A DNA stretch of 64,000 nucleotides from Kocuria turfanensis (lineage in GTDB: Bacteria > Actinomycetota > Actinomycetes > Actinomycetales > Micrococcaceae), in contig NZ_CP014480.1 of NCBI RefSeq assembly GCF_001580365.1, positions 3,061,981-3,125,980 on the forward strand, written 5' to 3'. Below the pieces are notes generated by a model. It was not told the origin of the DNA, searched no databases, and saw nothing but the letters and a program-made list of their open reading frames with translations. Within the stretch, counting starts at the first letter, position 1, and every line of letters starts with the position of its first letter. Position numbers and translations under genes: made by a program. This document shows, piece by piece, positions 1-8,656 of the stretch.

Positions 1-1067
1 GTCAGCCGCTGCGCCTGCCCGTGGTCGAGGGACGCGGTGCCCATCGAGGTGGTCCAGACGTCGAAGAAGGCCCCGGGATACTCGGGGTCGTAGCCGATCG
101 AGGCCTCGCCGACCTCGTGCCCGGCCGCTCGCAGCCGGGCGACCCCCGCGTCGAGGGCGGCCCGCGCCTCGGGGGAGACCTCGATGTCGTAGACGGTGTC
201 GAACGGCGAGGCGGTGCTCACCCCGATGCGCAGCGGCCGCCCGCCCCACGGCAGGTCTCCCCGGCGGGCCGCCCGCACGCTCTCGAGGAAGGAGGGCTGC
301 GGTGCGGCCGCCACCGCCCGGTGCACCACGTTGCCGTGGGCCGGTCCGCGGGCCGGGGCGCAGAGCACGTCCAGCAGCAGGGCCGCGTCCTCGGCGGTGC
401 GGGCGATGGGGCCGTTGACCACGAGCTGCGCGGCGTCCGACTGCGCGTCGGCGGTGGGCACCCGCCCGCGGTTGGGCTTCAGGCCCACCAGCCCGCACGC
501 CGCCGCCGGGATGCGCACGGAGCCCCCGCCGTCGGAGCCCGGGGCCAGGGGCAGCATGCCGGCCGCCACGGCCGCGGCCTGCCCGCCGGAGGAGCCTCCG
601 GCGCCGGTGGTGGGATCGTGCGGGTTCCGCGCGGGCGGGGCCACCAGGTTCTCGGAGTAGCAGTTGAGGCCGAACTCGGGAACCTGGGTCTTGCCCAGGC
701 ACACGGCGCCGGAGGCCGCGAGCACGGCCACGAGGTCGTCGTCCTCGGCGGCGGCCGGCGCCCCGGTCCCGGGGTCCGCCACGGCCGCGGAGCCGTAGCC
801 GGTGGGCATGCCGGCGACGTCGTGCAGGTCCTTCACCGCGAGCGGCACCCCGTGCAGCGGACCGCGGGGCGCACCGGCGGGCAGGGCGTCGAGGGCGCGG
901 GCCCGTTCGAGCGCCGGTCCGTGCGCCACGTGCACGAACGCGCCCAGCTGCGGATTGCGCTCCTCGATCCGGGCGAGGAAGAACTCCGTGGTCTCCGCCG
1001 CGCCCAGCTCCCCGCGCGCGAGCGCGTCCCGCAGCTGCACGGCGGTGAGGTCCCCGATCCCGGTCAC
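1..1067 (-). CDS. Amidase-signature family hydrolase, 3' end outside window
   Basis: This is an amidase-signature (AS) family enzyme, which hydrolyses C-N amide bonds with a Ser-cisSer-Lys triad. The reverse strand shows the catalytic lysine in GKTQVPEFG and the Gly/Ser-rich signature GGSSGGQAAAVAAG followed by GSDGGGSVRIPAA and GLVGLKPNRGRVP. About 355 codons are present and the gene runs off the left edge, so the C-terminus is missing. I chose the GTG at 1067 because AGGAG lies 5 bases upstream; an in-frame GTG at 1088 is the alternative. The substrate cannot be told from sequence; it could be an indole-acetamide, nicotinamide or nylon-type amidase. It diverges from the lipoprotein at 1202. 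Confidence 0.88.
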   Translation of the reverse strand, partial: MTGIGDLTAVQLRDALARGELGAAETTEFFLARIEERNPQLGAFVHVAHGPALERARALDALPAGAPRGPLHGVPLAVKDLHDVAGMPTGYGSAAVADPGTGAPAAAEDDDLVAVLAASGAVCLGKTQVPEFGLNCYSENLVAPPARNPHDPTTGAGGSSGGQAAAVAAGMLPLAPGSDGGGSVRIPAAACGLVGLKPNRGRVPTADAQSDAAQLVVNGPIARTAEDAALLLDVLCAPARGPAHGNVVHRAVAAAPQPSFLESVRAARRGDLPWGGRPLRIGVSTASPFDTVYDIEVSPEARAALDAGVARLRAAGHEVGEASIGYDPEYPGAFFDVWTTSMGTASLDHGQAQRL

Positions 1068-1136
1068 GGCGGCTCCTGTCTCGGCCACGGCGGCCCGGGG
1101 ACGGCGGTCCGGGACACACTGTGGGGCGTGGTGCCC

Positions 1137-1149
1137 AGGCTAGTAGGGT
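1137..1149. promoter_or_regulatory. Candidate divergent -10 elements (amidase / lipoprotein)
   Basis: Reverse-strand TAGCCT (1142-1137) and forward TAGGGT (1144-1149) sit almost back to back between the two divergent genes. Both fit the TAnnnT -10 pattern seen before many other genes here. Neither has an obvious -35. Confidence 0.35.
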
Positions 1150-1201
1150 GAGGGCGCCCGGACCGCGACATGCGGTCCCCGAACCGCACAGGAGGCCCTC
1201 C

Positions 1202-1603
1202 GTGCCGACCTCCCGCCCGCCCCGTTCCGCCGCGGCCCGTGCCGCGGCGGCGGCCGCCCTGCTCCTGGCCCTGACCGGCTGCTCCCTCTTCGACCGCGAG
1301 GACGGGTCCGGCGCCCCGGCGCCGTCGGCCTCCGGCAGCGCCTCGGACCAGGCCTCGGTCAGCACCGTGGAGGAGACGTGCGCCCGGGTGCTGGAGGCGG
1401 CGCGCACCGCCCCGGAGCGGCTGCAGGAGGACCCGGCCGCGCTGCTCGCCGAGGTCGAGGACCTCGCCGCCACCGCCCCGCCCGAGCTCTCCGGGCAGAT
1501 CAGCTCGATCCGCGAGGCCGTCGACGACTACCGGCAGGGCGAACGGTCCATGCTCAGCGTCGCCCGGGAGGCACGGGCCCTCCAGGAGCGCTGCTCCGGC
1601 TGA
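1202..1603 (+). CDS. Small secreted lipoprotein, unknown function
   Basis: A 133-residue protein with a type II signal peptide: an Arg-containing start, an Ala/Leu-rich core and the lipobox LTGC with the lipidated Cys at about residue 27. A short Ser/Pro/Ala linker follows, then a charged, probably helical domain with two cysteines (ETCARV near the middle, ERCSG at the C-terminus) that could form a disulfide. The GTG start is set by AGGAGG 6 bases upstream. It should be anchored to the outer face of the membrane. I do not recognise the family. It converges on gabT with a strong hairpin between them. Confidence 0.75.
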   Translation: MPTSRPPRSAAARAAAAAALLLALTGCSLFDREDGSGAPAPSASGSASDQASVSTVEETCARVLEAARTAPERLQEDPAALLAEVEDLAATAPPELSGQISSIREAVDDYRQGERSMLSVAREARALQERCSG

Positions 1604-1629
1604 CCGCGCCCGCTCCGCCCGGTGACGAG

Positions 1630-1690
1630 CACGAGGGGCCGTCGCCCGCCGGAGCGCGACGGCGTCTCCGGCGGGCAACGGCCCCTCGTG
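1630..1690. terminator. Bidirectional hairpin terminator between lipoprotein gene and gabT
   Basis: Arms 1630-1653 and 1667-1690 are complementary over 24 positions with one mismatch, around a 13-base loop. It lies between two convergent genes, so it probably ends transcripts from both sides. No T-run is seen. Confidence 0.75.
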
Positions 1691-1707
1691 GCGGTGTGCG
1701 GCGGGGA

Positions 1708-3063
1708 CTACTGCGCCGCGTGGCGGATGGCCTCGGCGAACACGCGCAGGCCGTCGCGCAGCAGCTCCTCGCCGATGACGAGCGGGGGCAGCAGGCGCAC
1801 GATGTTGCCGAAGGTGCCGCAGGTCAGGATGATGACGCCCTGCGCCAGGCACTCCGCGGCGATGGCCTTGGCGGCGTCCGCGTCCGGCTCCTTGCCGCCG
1901 GGCAGCACGAACTCGAGCGCCATCATGCCGCCGCGGCCGCGGATCTCCCCGACGATGCCGGTCTCCTCGGCCACCGGGGTCAGCTCCTCGCGGATGATCT
2001 CCTCGACCCGCCGGGCACGGGCGATGAGGTCCCACTCCTCGATGGTCTCCAGCGCCCCCAGGGCGGCGGCGCAGGCCACGGGGTTGCCGCCGTAGGTGCC
2101 GCCGAGGCCGCCGGCGTGCACGGAGTCCATGATCTCGGCGAGGCCGACGACGCCGGACAGCGGCATGCCGCCGGCCACGCCCTTGGCCACGGTGATCAGG
2201 TCGGGCACCACGCCCTCGTGGTCCACGGCGAACCACTTGCCCGTGCGGGCCACGCCGGCCTGGACCTCGTCGACGACGAACACGGCGCCGTTGTCGGTGC
2301 ACCACTGGGACAGCGCCGGCAGGAACCCCTCGGCGGGCACGATGAAGCCGCCCTCACCCTGGATGGGCTCGATCACGACGGCGGCCACGTTGCCCGCGCC
2401 CACCTGCTTCTCCACCTGGAGCAGAGCGCGGCGGGCGGCCTCGGCGCCCGTCATGCCCTCCGGGTCGCGGAAGGGGTAGGAGACCGGCACGCGGTAGACC
2501 TCGCCGGCGAACGGGCCGAAGCCCTGCTTGTAGGGCATGACCTTGGCGGTCATCGCGAGGGTCATGTTGGTGCGGCCGTGGTAGGCGTGGTCGAAGACGA
2601 CGACCGCCTGGCGGCCGGTGTGCACCCGGGCGATCTTCACGGCGTTCTCGACGGCCTCGGAGCCGGAGTTGAAGAGCGCGGCCTTCTTGGGGAAGTCGCC
2701 GGGGGTGAGCTCGGCGAGCTTCTCCGCGACGGCCACGTAGCCCTCGTAGGGGGTGACCATGAAACAGGTGTGCGTGAAGTGCTCCACGGCCTCCTTGACC
2801 CGGGCGACCACGGCGGGGGCGGAGGCGCCCACGGTGGTCACGGCGATGCCGGAGCCGAGGTCGACGAGCTGGTTGCCGTCGACGTCGAGCACGATCCCGC
2901 CGTCCACGTCCGCCGCGTAGGCGGGCACGCTGGAGGCGACGCCGGAGGCGACGGCCTCCTGCCGGCGGGCGGACAGCTCCCGGGAGCGGGGGCCGGGCAG
3001 GGTGCCCTCGATGCGGCGGACCTGCTCCAGCCGGTACTGGATGTCGGGCAGGGTCTCGGTCAT
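1708..3063 (-). CDS. gabT: 4-aminobutyrate aminotransferase
   Basis: A 451-residue class III PLP aminotransferase of normal GabT length. It transfers the amino group of GABA to 2-oxoglutarate, giving succinate semialdehyde and glutamate. Visible marks are NSGSEAVENAVKIAR (cofactor phosphate region), the Asp of VVDEVQAGVARTG (D265) and the Schiff-base lysine in TVAKGVAGGMPLSG (K294). ATG is preceded by AAAGGA. It lies downstream of gabD on the same strand, and the two enzymes give the GABA shunt to succinate. A 15-bp hairpin sits between gabD and gabT, so they may not be expressed equally. Related omega-aminotransferases (ornithine, putrescine) look similar, but the gabD neighbour favours GABA. 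Confidence 0.92.
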   Translation of the reverse strand: MTETLPDIQYRLEQVRRIEGTLPGPRSRELSARRQEAVASGVASSVPAYAADVDGGIVLDVDGNQLVDLGSGIAVTTVGASAPAVVARVKEAVEHFTHTCFMVTPYEGYVAVAEKLAELTPGDFPKKAALFNSGSEAVENAVKIARVHTGRQAVVVFDHAYHGRTNMTLAMTAKVMPYKQGFGPFAGEVYRVPVSYPFRDPEGMTGAEAARRALLQVEKQVGAGNVAAVVIEPIQGEGGFIVPAEGFLPALSQWCTDNGAVFVVDEVQAGVARTGKWFAVDHEGVVPDLITVAKGVAGGMPLSGVVGLAEIMDSVHAGGLGGTYGGNPVACAAALGALETIEEWDLIARARRVEEIIREELTPVAEETGIVGEIRGRGGMMALEFVLPGGKEPDADAAKAIAAECLAQGVIILTCGTFGNIVRLLPPLVIGEELLRDGLRVFAEAIRHAAQ

Positions 3064-3086
3064 GGGAGACGTCCTTTCGGGAACGG

Positions 3087-3120
3087 GGTGCGGTCGCCGC
3101 GGGAGCGCGGCGACCGCACC
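3087..3120 (-). terminator. Intercistronic hairpin gabD/gabT (attenuator or terminator)
   Basis: Arms 3087-3101 and 3106-3120 form a perfect 15-bp GC-rich stem with a GGAG loop, ending about 24 bases before the gabT start. In the direction of transcription it follows gabD, so it could terminate part of the transcripts or protect the gabD mRNA end. Confidence 0.55.
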
Positions 3121-3150
3121 GGGGTGGGGCGGACCGTCCGGGGACGGGGA

Positions 3151-4689
3151 TCAGGCAGGGGTGCCGGTGCCGGGGTTGGGGACGCCGGCCCAGGGGTTCT
3201 CCACGCCGATGTACTGGGTGGTGGTGTACTCGGCGATGCCCTCGGCCCCGCCCTCCCGGCCCAGTCCGGACTGCTTGACGCCGCCGAAGGGGGCGGCCGC
3301 GTTGGAGATCACCCCGACGTTGAGGCCCATCAGGCCGAACTCGATGCGGTCGCCGATGCGCAGCCCGCGGGAGATGTTCTCGGTGAACACGTAGGAGGCC
3401 AGCCCGTACTCGGTGGCGTTGGCCAGCTCCACGGCCTCGTCCTCGTCCTTGAAGGTCACGACCGGGGCGACGGGGCCGAAGATCTCCTCGCACACCGCCC
3501 GGGCGTCCTGGGGCACGTCGCGCAGCAGGGTGGGCTGGAAGAAGTAGCCCGGCCCGTCCACGCGCTTGCCCCCGACCACGACCTTCGCCCCGCGCTCGAC
3601 GGCGTCGGCGACGAAGGCCTCCACGGAGTCCCGGGCCTTGGCCTCCACCAGCGGGCCGACCTGCACCCCGTCCTCGACCCCGTTGCCGACGGTGAGGGCG
3701 GCCATCTTCTCGGCCAGCTTGGCGATGAACTCCTCGGCCACGTCCTCGTGCACCAGCAGCCGGTTGGCCGCGGTGCAGGCCTCGCCCATGTTGCGCATCT
3801 TCGCGGCCATCGCCCCGGTGACGGCCTTGTCCACATCGGCGTCCTCGAAGACGATCAGCGGGCCGTTGCCGCCCAGCTCCATGGAGGTGCGCAGCACGTT
3901 GTCGGTGGCGGCCTTCATCAGCTGCTTGCCCACCGGGGTGGAGCCGGTGAAGGAGACCTTGCGCAGGCGCGGGTCGGCCATGATCGGCTCGGACACGTCG
4001 CCGGCCGAGGCGGAGGAGACCACGTTGAGCACCCCGGCCGGCAGACCCGCGTCCAGCATGAGCTGGGCGAAGTACTGGGAGGTCAGCGGGGTCAGCCGCG
4101 CCGGCTTGAGCACCATGGTGCACCCGGCGGCCACGGCCGGGGCGACCTTGCGGGTGGCCATCGCCAGCGGGAAGTTCCACGGGGTGATCAACAGGCACGG
4201 GCCCACCGGCTTGCGGGTCACCAGCATCCGCAGATTCCCCTCCGGGGACTCCACGTAGCGGCCGTAGTCGCGCACCGCCTCCTCGGAGAACCAGCGCAGG
4301 AACTCACCCCCGTACTTCACCTCGCCCATCGCCTCGGCGACGGGCTTGCCCATCTCCAGGGTCATCAGCAGCGCCAGGTCCTCCGCCCGGGCCTGGACGA
4401 GATCGAAGGCCGCACGCAGGATCTCCGCCCGGACCCGGGCGGGGGTGCGGGCCCAGGAGGCCTGGGCGTTCGCGGCGGCGTCCATCGCCGCCTGGGCGTC
4501 GGCCCGGGTGGCCGAGGCCATGGTCGCGAGCACCTCCCCGGTGGCCGGGTTCTCCACCTCGAAGGTGCCCCCGTCGGAGGCGGCCCGCCACTGCCCGTTG
4601 ATCAGCAGCCCGGTGGGGGTCTTCGCCAGCAGCGCGGCGATGCGGTCCTGGATGGGAGCGGCCGTGGCGGCCTGGTCCGTGATGCTCAT
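3151..4689 (-). CDS. gabD: Succinate-semialdehyde dehydrogenase, NAD(P)-dependent
   Basis: A 512-residue aldehyde dehydrogenase that oxidises succinate semialdehyde to succinate, the step after GabT. The oxyanion-region motif ITPWNFPLAMATRK, the cofactor motif SFTGSTPVGK, the general base in MELGGNGPLIVF (E271) and the catalytic Cys in NMGEACTAANR (C305) are all present. The length is slightly above the usual 480 owing to a short N-terminal extension. It is upstream of gabT on the same strand. A second enzyme of this family is at 6722; which one carries the main activity is unknown. Confidence 0.88.
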   Translation of the reverse strand: MSITDQAATAAPIQDRIAALLAKTPTGLLINGQWRAASDGGTFEVENPATGEVLATMASATRADAQAAMDAAANAQASWARTPARVRAEILRAAFDLVQARAEDLALLMTLEMGKPVAEAMGEVKYGGEFLRWFSEEAVRDYGRYVESPEGNLRMLVTRKPVGPCLLITPWNFPLAMATRKVAPAVAAGCTMVLKPARLTPLTSQYFAQLMLDAGLPAGVLNVVSSASAGDVSEPIMADPRLRKVSFTGSTPVGKQLMKAATDNVLRTSMELGGNGPLIVFEDADVDKAVTGAMAAKMRNMGEACTAANRLLVHEDVAEEFIAKLAEKMAALTVGNGVEDGVQVGPLVEAKARDSVEAFVADAVERGAKVVVGGKRVDGPGYFFQPTLLRDVPQDARAVCEEIFGPVAPVVTFKDEDEAVELANATEYGLASYVFTENISRGLRIGDRIEFGLMGLNVGVISNAAAPFGGVKQSGLGREGGAEGIAEYTTTQYIGVENPWAGVPNPGTGTPA

Positions 4690-5039
4690 GTATCAGCCTC
4701 TCTTGCTCGACGCACGCCCCGGGCACCGGGGCCGGTGCCTGCTCGGTGCGTCAACGGGGTGGTCGGACGGGCGGGCGACAACACTGGGCCCGCTCGTCCA
4801 TGGTACGAGTCCCGGGACGACCGTCACGGGCTCCGGTGTCCCGCAGCAACGCCGCACCGGGTGCCGGGCCGGTCGCCGGGTGCTGCCGGGAAGGCCCCAC
4901 GGCCCGTCGACGAGTTCAGACTAGCGCTCCGGCCAAAAGGCGGAGTGCTGAACTTTCCGCACCCGGACGGGCACAGTGCACAGCGCCCCGGGGGCGGCTC
5001 GGATGCCGCCCCCGGGGCGCTGTGCCGGCTCGATCGGGA
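4690..5039. other. Intergenic region: gabDT promoter side and permease terminator
   Basis: This 350-base gap has no gene I can support. Its left part should carry the leftward gabD promoter, but no convincing -35/-10 pair stands out. Its right part holds the permease terminator at 4978-5025. Confidence 0.6.
4978..5025 (-). terminator. Terminator of the APC permease gene
   Basis: Arms 4978-4998 and 5005-5025 form a perfect 21-bp stem with a 6-base TCGGAT loop, just past the permease stop codon at 5040. It is one of the strongest hairpins in the window. Confidence 0.85.
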
Positions 5040-6515
5040 TCAGGCCCGGGCGCTCCGGCGCCGGCGGTCGACCTCGGCGACGAGGCGGTGCTCGGCGTCG
5101 ACCCCGGGGTGGATCCCGGTGGGGATGCGGAGCAGGAAGACCAGCCCGAGCAGCCACCACAGCCCGAAGATCGTCCAGGCGGGCGCGCTCAGGAACGCGG
5201 GCATGCCGGGCAGGTACAGGCTGATCAGGCCGACGCACAGGACGACCGAGAGCACGCCGATGACCGTGCCGCCGTGGCTGCGGCCGCCGATCCTGAAGGG
5301 GCGGTCCATGTCCGGCTCGCGCCGGCGCAGGATCACGAAGACCACCGAGACCAGGGCGTAGGCGATCACGATCGACGGGGAGCCGGAGTCCACCAGCCAG
5401 CCCAGCATCTCCGCGCCGAAGAACGGCGCCACGAACGAGATGGCGCCCACGAACAGCAGGGCGTTGGCCGGGGTGCCGTACTTGGGGTGCAGCCGCCCGA
5501 ACCACTGCGGCACCATCCGGGAGTTGCCGAGCGCCCAGAGCAGGCGGGACGCGCCCATGAGCAGGGAGTTCCAGGAGGTGAGGATGCCCGCCAGACCGCC
5601 GGCGATGAGCAGGTTGGCGACGGCGGTGCTGTTGAACATGGCGCCCATGGCGTCGGCGACGGCGATGTCCGCGCCGGCGACGTCCGCCCCGGACATCGCC
5701 GAGGACGTGGTGAGCACGACCATGACGTACCACGCCGCGGCGAGCAGGACGGAGACGATGATGGTCCCGCCCAGCTGCTTGGCCGGCAGGTGCATCTCCT
5801 CGGAGACCTGCGGGATGACGTCGAAGCCGACGAACAGGAACGGGACGGTGACGAGCACGAGGAAGAAGCCGGCGGTCCCGCTCGTGAAGAACGGCTCCAT
5901 GGTGGCGACCGAGCCTCGGGTGAACGCCCCGAAGAGCATCATCAGCCCCACGATCAGCAGGAACAGGATCACGAAGATCTGCACCGTGGACGCGTGCTTC
6001 ACGCCGCGGATGTTGATCGCGGTGATCAGGACGGCGGTCAGCGCCCCGACCAGGGCCCAGGTCAGGTTCACCTCGAAGCCGGCGACGGTCCACAGGGGGA
6101 TCTGGCTCAGGCCGGGGAAGATGTACTGCACCGTGCGGGGCACGGCCACGGCCTCGAAGGCCACGATGGTGATGTAGCCGCCGGTGATGGCCCACGAGCC
6201 GATGAAGGCCCACCGGGCTCCCATGCCGCGCAGCAGGTAGTTGTGCTCCCCGCCCGCGTACGGCATGGCCGCCACGAGCTCGCCGTAGACCAGGCCGACC
6301 ACGGCCATGATCAGCCCGCCGGTCACGAGGGCGAGCACGGCGCCCATGGTGCCGGCCTCCACCAGCCAGTCGCCGGTGAGGATGACCCAGCCGAAGCCGA
6401 TCATCGCGCCGAAGCCGAGGCCGATCGCGTCGAGGCGCCCGAGGACCCTCTTGAAGCCGTGGTCCTCGCGGTCCGGGGCGAGCGGTGTCGCGCCCCGGGG
6501 TTCGTTGGTGCTCAT
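5040..6515 (-). CDS. APC-family amino acid / polyamine permease
   Basis: A 491-residue integral membrane transporter with about 12 hydrophobic segments, typical of the amino acid-polyamine-organocation superfamily. The first helix contains the substrate-binding stretch GLGFGAMIGFGWV, and helix 6 carries VPFLFVGFDVIPQVSEE, a typical APC region. ATG at 6515 has GAAGGA 9 bases upstream; an upstream in-frame ATG at 6677 adds a Pro/Arg-rich, non-membrane stretch and was not used. Being between gabD and a second semialdehyde dehydrogenase, it probably imports GABA, putrescine or a related amine, but the substrate is inferred only from neighbours. Confidence 0.87.
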   Translation of the reverse strand: MSTNEPRGATPLAPDREDHGFKRVLGRLDAIGLGFGAMIGFGWVILTGDWLVEAGTMGAVLALVTGGLIMAVVGLVYGELVAAMPYAGGEHNYLLRGMGARWAFIGSWAITGGYITIVAFEAVAVPRTVQYIFPGLSQIPLWTVAGFEVNLTWALVGALTAVLITAINIRGVKHASTVQIFVILFLLIVGLMMLFGAFTRGSVATMEPFFTSGTAGFFLVLVTVPFLFVGFDVIPQVSEEMHLPAKQLGGTIIVSVLLAAAWYVMVVLTTSSAMSGADVAGADIAVADAMGAMFNSTAVANLLIAGGLAGILTSWNSLLMGASRLLWALGNSRMVPQWFGRLHPKYGTPANALLFVGAISFVAPFFGAEMLGWLVDSGSPSIVIAYALVSVVFVILRRREPDMDRPFRIGGRSHGGTVIGVLSVVLCVGLISLYLPGMPAFLSAPAWTIFGLWWLLGLVFLLRIPTGIHPGVDAEHRLVAEVDRRRRSARA

Positions 6516-6599
6516 GGCCGTGGTTCCTTCGTGTCGAGGACGCCGGGGTGGGGTGTCCGGTGGGGAGGGGCCGCACGGGGGGTCCGGCGGCCGGGGGAC

Positions 6600-6605
6600 A
6601 GGGTA
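6600..6605 (-). promoter_or_regulatory. Candidate -10 for the permease gene
   Basis: Reverse-strand TACCCT lies about 85 bases upstream of the permease ATG, leaving a short leader with a ribosome site. No clear -35 is visible. Confidence 0.35.
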
Positions 6606-6709
6606 CACAGCCATTGTTTCGTTTCTGTGAGCCGCCTGGAAGGCCGGCGCCGGGGCATGCCCGCGGCGAACACGCACGCGAGCCCCTGCGGCCCGGCGGC
6701 GCCCGCGTC

Positions 6710-6715
6710 TAGGGT
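6710..6715 (+). promoter_or_regulatory. -10 element TAGGGT for aldehyde dehydrogenase (leaderless)
   Basis: TAGGGT ends 6 bases before the ATG at 6722, and no Shine-Dalgarno sequence is present. This spacing places the RNA start at or next to the start codon. Confidence 0.6.
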
Positions 6716-6721
6716 CGGGAC

Positions 6722-8140
6722 ATGACCTACGCCACCGTGAATCCCGCCACCGGGGAGACCGTCCAGGAGTTCCCGACCGCCACCGACGCCGAGGTCCGGG
6801 AGGTCGTCGAGCGCTCGCACCGGGCCTTCGGCGGCTGGCGCGCCACGCCCGTGCCGGAGCGCGCCGCGCGCATGCGCACGCTGGCGGGGCTCTACCGCGA
6901 GCGCAAGCACGAGCTGGCCGCCCTGCTCACCGAGGAGATGGGCAAGCCGGCCCGCCAGGCGGTGGGCGAGGTGCTCCTCGTGGCCGGCATCTACGACTTC
7001 TACGCCGAGAACGCCGAGCGGTTCATGGCCGGGGAGAAGCTCGAGCCCTCCACGGGCGGGGACGCCGAGGTGGTGCTGGAGCCCACCGGCTCGATCCTCG
7101 GCATCATGCCGTGGAACTACCCGTACTACCAGGTCGCCCGGCTGGCGGCCCCGAACCTGATGCTCGGCAACACCGTCGTCCTCAAGCACGCGCCCAGCGT
7201 CCCGCAGGCCGCCCTGGTCCAGGAGCAGCTCTTCCGGGAGGCCGGGTTCCCGGAGGACGTCTACCGCAACGTCTTCGCCACGAACGAGCAGATCGCCGAG
7301 ATCGTCATCCCCGCCCGGACCGTCCAGGGCGTCTCCCTCACGGGCTCCGAGCGTGCGGGGTCGGCCGTCGCCGAGCTCGCCGGCCGCCACCTCAAGAAGG
7401 TCGTGCTCGAGCTGGGCGGGTCCGACCCGTTCATCGTGCTCGACGCCGAGAACCTCGAGAACACGGTCAAGCACGCCGTGCTGGGCCGGCTGGGCAACAC
7501 CGGGCAGGCGTGCACCGCCGCCAAGCGCTTCATCGTGGTCGACGAGGCCTACGACCGGTTCGTCGACGCGTTCGCGCATGCCATGGACGCCGTCCAACCG
7601 GGGGACCCGACCGACCGGAAGACCCTGCTGGGCCCCCTGTCCTCGGTGGCGGCCCGCGACGGCGTGGCCGCGCAGCTGCAGGACGCCGTCGAGAAGGGCG
7701 CGACCGTCCGCGCCGGCGGCACGCCGGTGGACCGCCCGGGGGCCTGGATGGAGGCCACGGTCCTGACGGACGTCACCCCGCAGATGCGCGCCTACGAGGA
7801 GGAGATCTTCGGGCCCGTCGCCGTGGTGCACCGGGTCCGGGACGCGGACGAGGCCGTCGAGCTGGCCAACTCCTCGCCCTTCGGCCTGGGCGGGTCGGTG
7901 TTCGCCGCGGACGTCGACGCGGCCAGGGAGGTCGCCGCCCGGATCGAGTCCGGCATGGTCTTCGTCAACGAGGTCACGGGCACCGCCCCGGACCTGCCCT
8001 TCGGCGGCATCAAGCGCTCCGGGGTGGGCCGGGAGCTCGGCCGGTTCGGCATCGAGGAGTTCGCCAACAAGAAGCTCATCCACGCGCCCCGGCGGGAGGA
8101 GAAGCTCCCGCTGCAGGACGAGGAGGCCGTCTCTCCCTGA
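6722..8140 (+). CDS. NAD(P)-dependent aldehyde (succinate-semialdehyde) dehydrogenase
   Basis: A 472-residue aldehyde dehydrogenase of the short SSADH group (GabD2-like). Motifs in order are IMPWNYPYYQ, VSLTGSERAG, the general base in VVLELGGSDPF (E230) and the catalytic Cys in GNTGQACTAAKR (C264); the C-terminus has LPFGGIKRSGVGRELG. It diverges from the permease and differs clearly from the gabD product at 3151, so the two are not recent duplicates. A plausible role is oxidation of succinate semialdehyde or an amine-derived aldehyde. The ATG follows a -10 element by 6 bases, which suggests a leaderless mRNA. Confidence 0.85.
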   Translation: MTYATVNPATGETVQEFPTATDAEVREVVERSHRAFGGWRATPVPERAARMRTLAGLYRERKHELAALLTEEMGKPARQAVGEVLLVAGIYDFYAENAERFMAGEKLEPSTGGDAEVVLEPTGSILGIMPWNYPYYQVARLAAPNLMLGNTVVLKHAPSVPQAALVQEQLFREAGFPEDVYRNVFATNEQIAEIVIPARTVQGVSLTGSERAGSAVAELAGRHLKKVVLELGGSDPFIVLDAENLENTVKHAVLGRLGNTGQACTAAKRFIVVDEAYDRFVDAFAHAMDAVQPGDPTDRKTLLGPLSSVAARDGVAAQLQDAVEKGATVRAGGTPVDRPGAWMEATVLTDVTPQMRAYEEEIFGPVAVVHRVRDADEAVELANSSPFGLGGSVFAADVDAAREVAARIESGMVFVNEVTGTAPDLPFGGIKRSGVGRELGRFGIEEFANKKLIHAPRREEKLPLQDEEAVSP

Positions 8141-8143
8141 CCG

Positions 8144-8176
8144 GGCGCCCCTCCGGTGCCAAGGCGCCCCTCCGGT
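8144..8176. repeat. Short direct repeat after the aldehyde dehydrogenase gene
   Basis: GGCGCCCCTCCGGT occurs at 8144-8157 and again at 8163-8176, a 19-base period. The sequence is GC-rich and partly self-complementary, so it may act in termination. Confidence 0.5.
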
Positions 8177-8275
8177 ACCGGCGCCCCGGCGCGGTGGCCG
8201 TCACAGTGCCGCTCGTGGCCGTCCTGCGGCCGTGGCCGCGGACCGGTCCGCGGCCCGGCCGCCGCGCCCGCGGAC

Positions 8276-8281
8276 TAGGCT
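8276..8281 (+). promoter_or_regulatory. Candidate -10 for rhodanese-pheA
   Basis: TAGGCT lies 39 bases before the rhodanese ATG, leaving a short leader that contains GAGAGGA. Confidence 0.4.
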
Positions 8282-8320
8282 GGACAGCGCAGAACCACCC
8301 GCAACGAGAGGACCCGCACG

Positions 8321-8656
8321 ATGGACAACCTGGACAGCCTGCCCAGCGCCTCGGTGGAGGAGATCCCCGAGGACGCGCGCATCCTGGACGTGCGCGAGGA
8401 CGCCGAGTGGGAGGCCGGGCACATCGACGGTGCCCAGCACATCCCGCTGGGCCAGCTCCCCGAGCGCTACGGCGAGGTGCCCGCGGACGAGGACGTCTAC
8501 GTGATCTGCCGCACCGGCGGCCGCTCCCTGAGGGCCACGGCCTACCTCCAGCAGTACGGCTTCGACCCGGTCAACGTCCTGGGCGGCATGGGGGCGTGGA
8601 TGGACGCCGAGAGGCCCATGGTGTCCGAGACGGGCCAGACGCCGACCGTCCGTTGA
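8321..8656 (+). CDS. Single-domain rhodanese-like sulfurtransferase
   Basis: A 111-residue cytoplasmic rhodanese-like protein of the usual single-domain length. It shows ILDVREDAEWEAGHIDGAQHIPLG, the typical first half, and the active-site loop VICRTGGRS with a catalytic cysteine, followed by NVLGGMGAWM. Such proteins carry persulfide sulfur between enzymes. The last stop codon overlaps the TTG start of pheA (TTGA), so the two are probably translated together. Why a sulfurtransferase is coupled to phenylalanine synthesis is not clear from sequence. Confidence 0.9.
   Translation: MDNLDSLPSASVEEIPEDARILDVREDAEWEAGHIDGAQHIPLGQLPERYGEVPADEDVYVICRTGGRSLRATAYLQQYGFDPVNVLGGMGAWMDAERPMVSETGQTPTVR

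Noticed and set aside
1378..5361. A 1,327-codon open frame on the forward strand
   Set aside because: It is antisense to gabT and gabD and is made of Gly/His/Arg/Asp-rich low-complexity sequence; long stop-free antisense frames are expected at this GC content.
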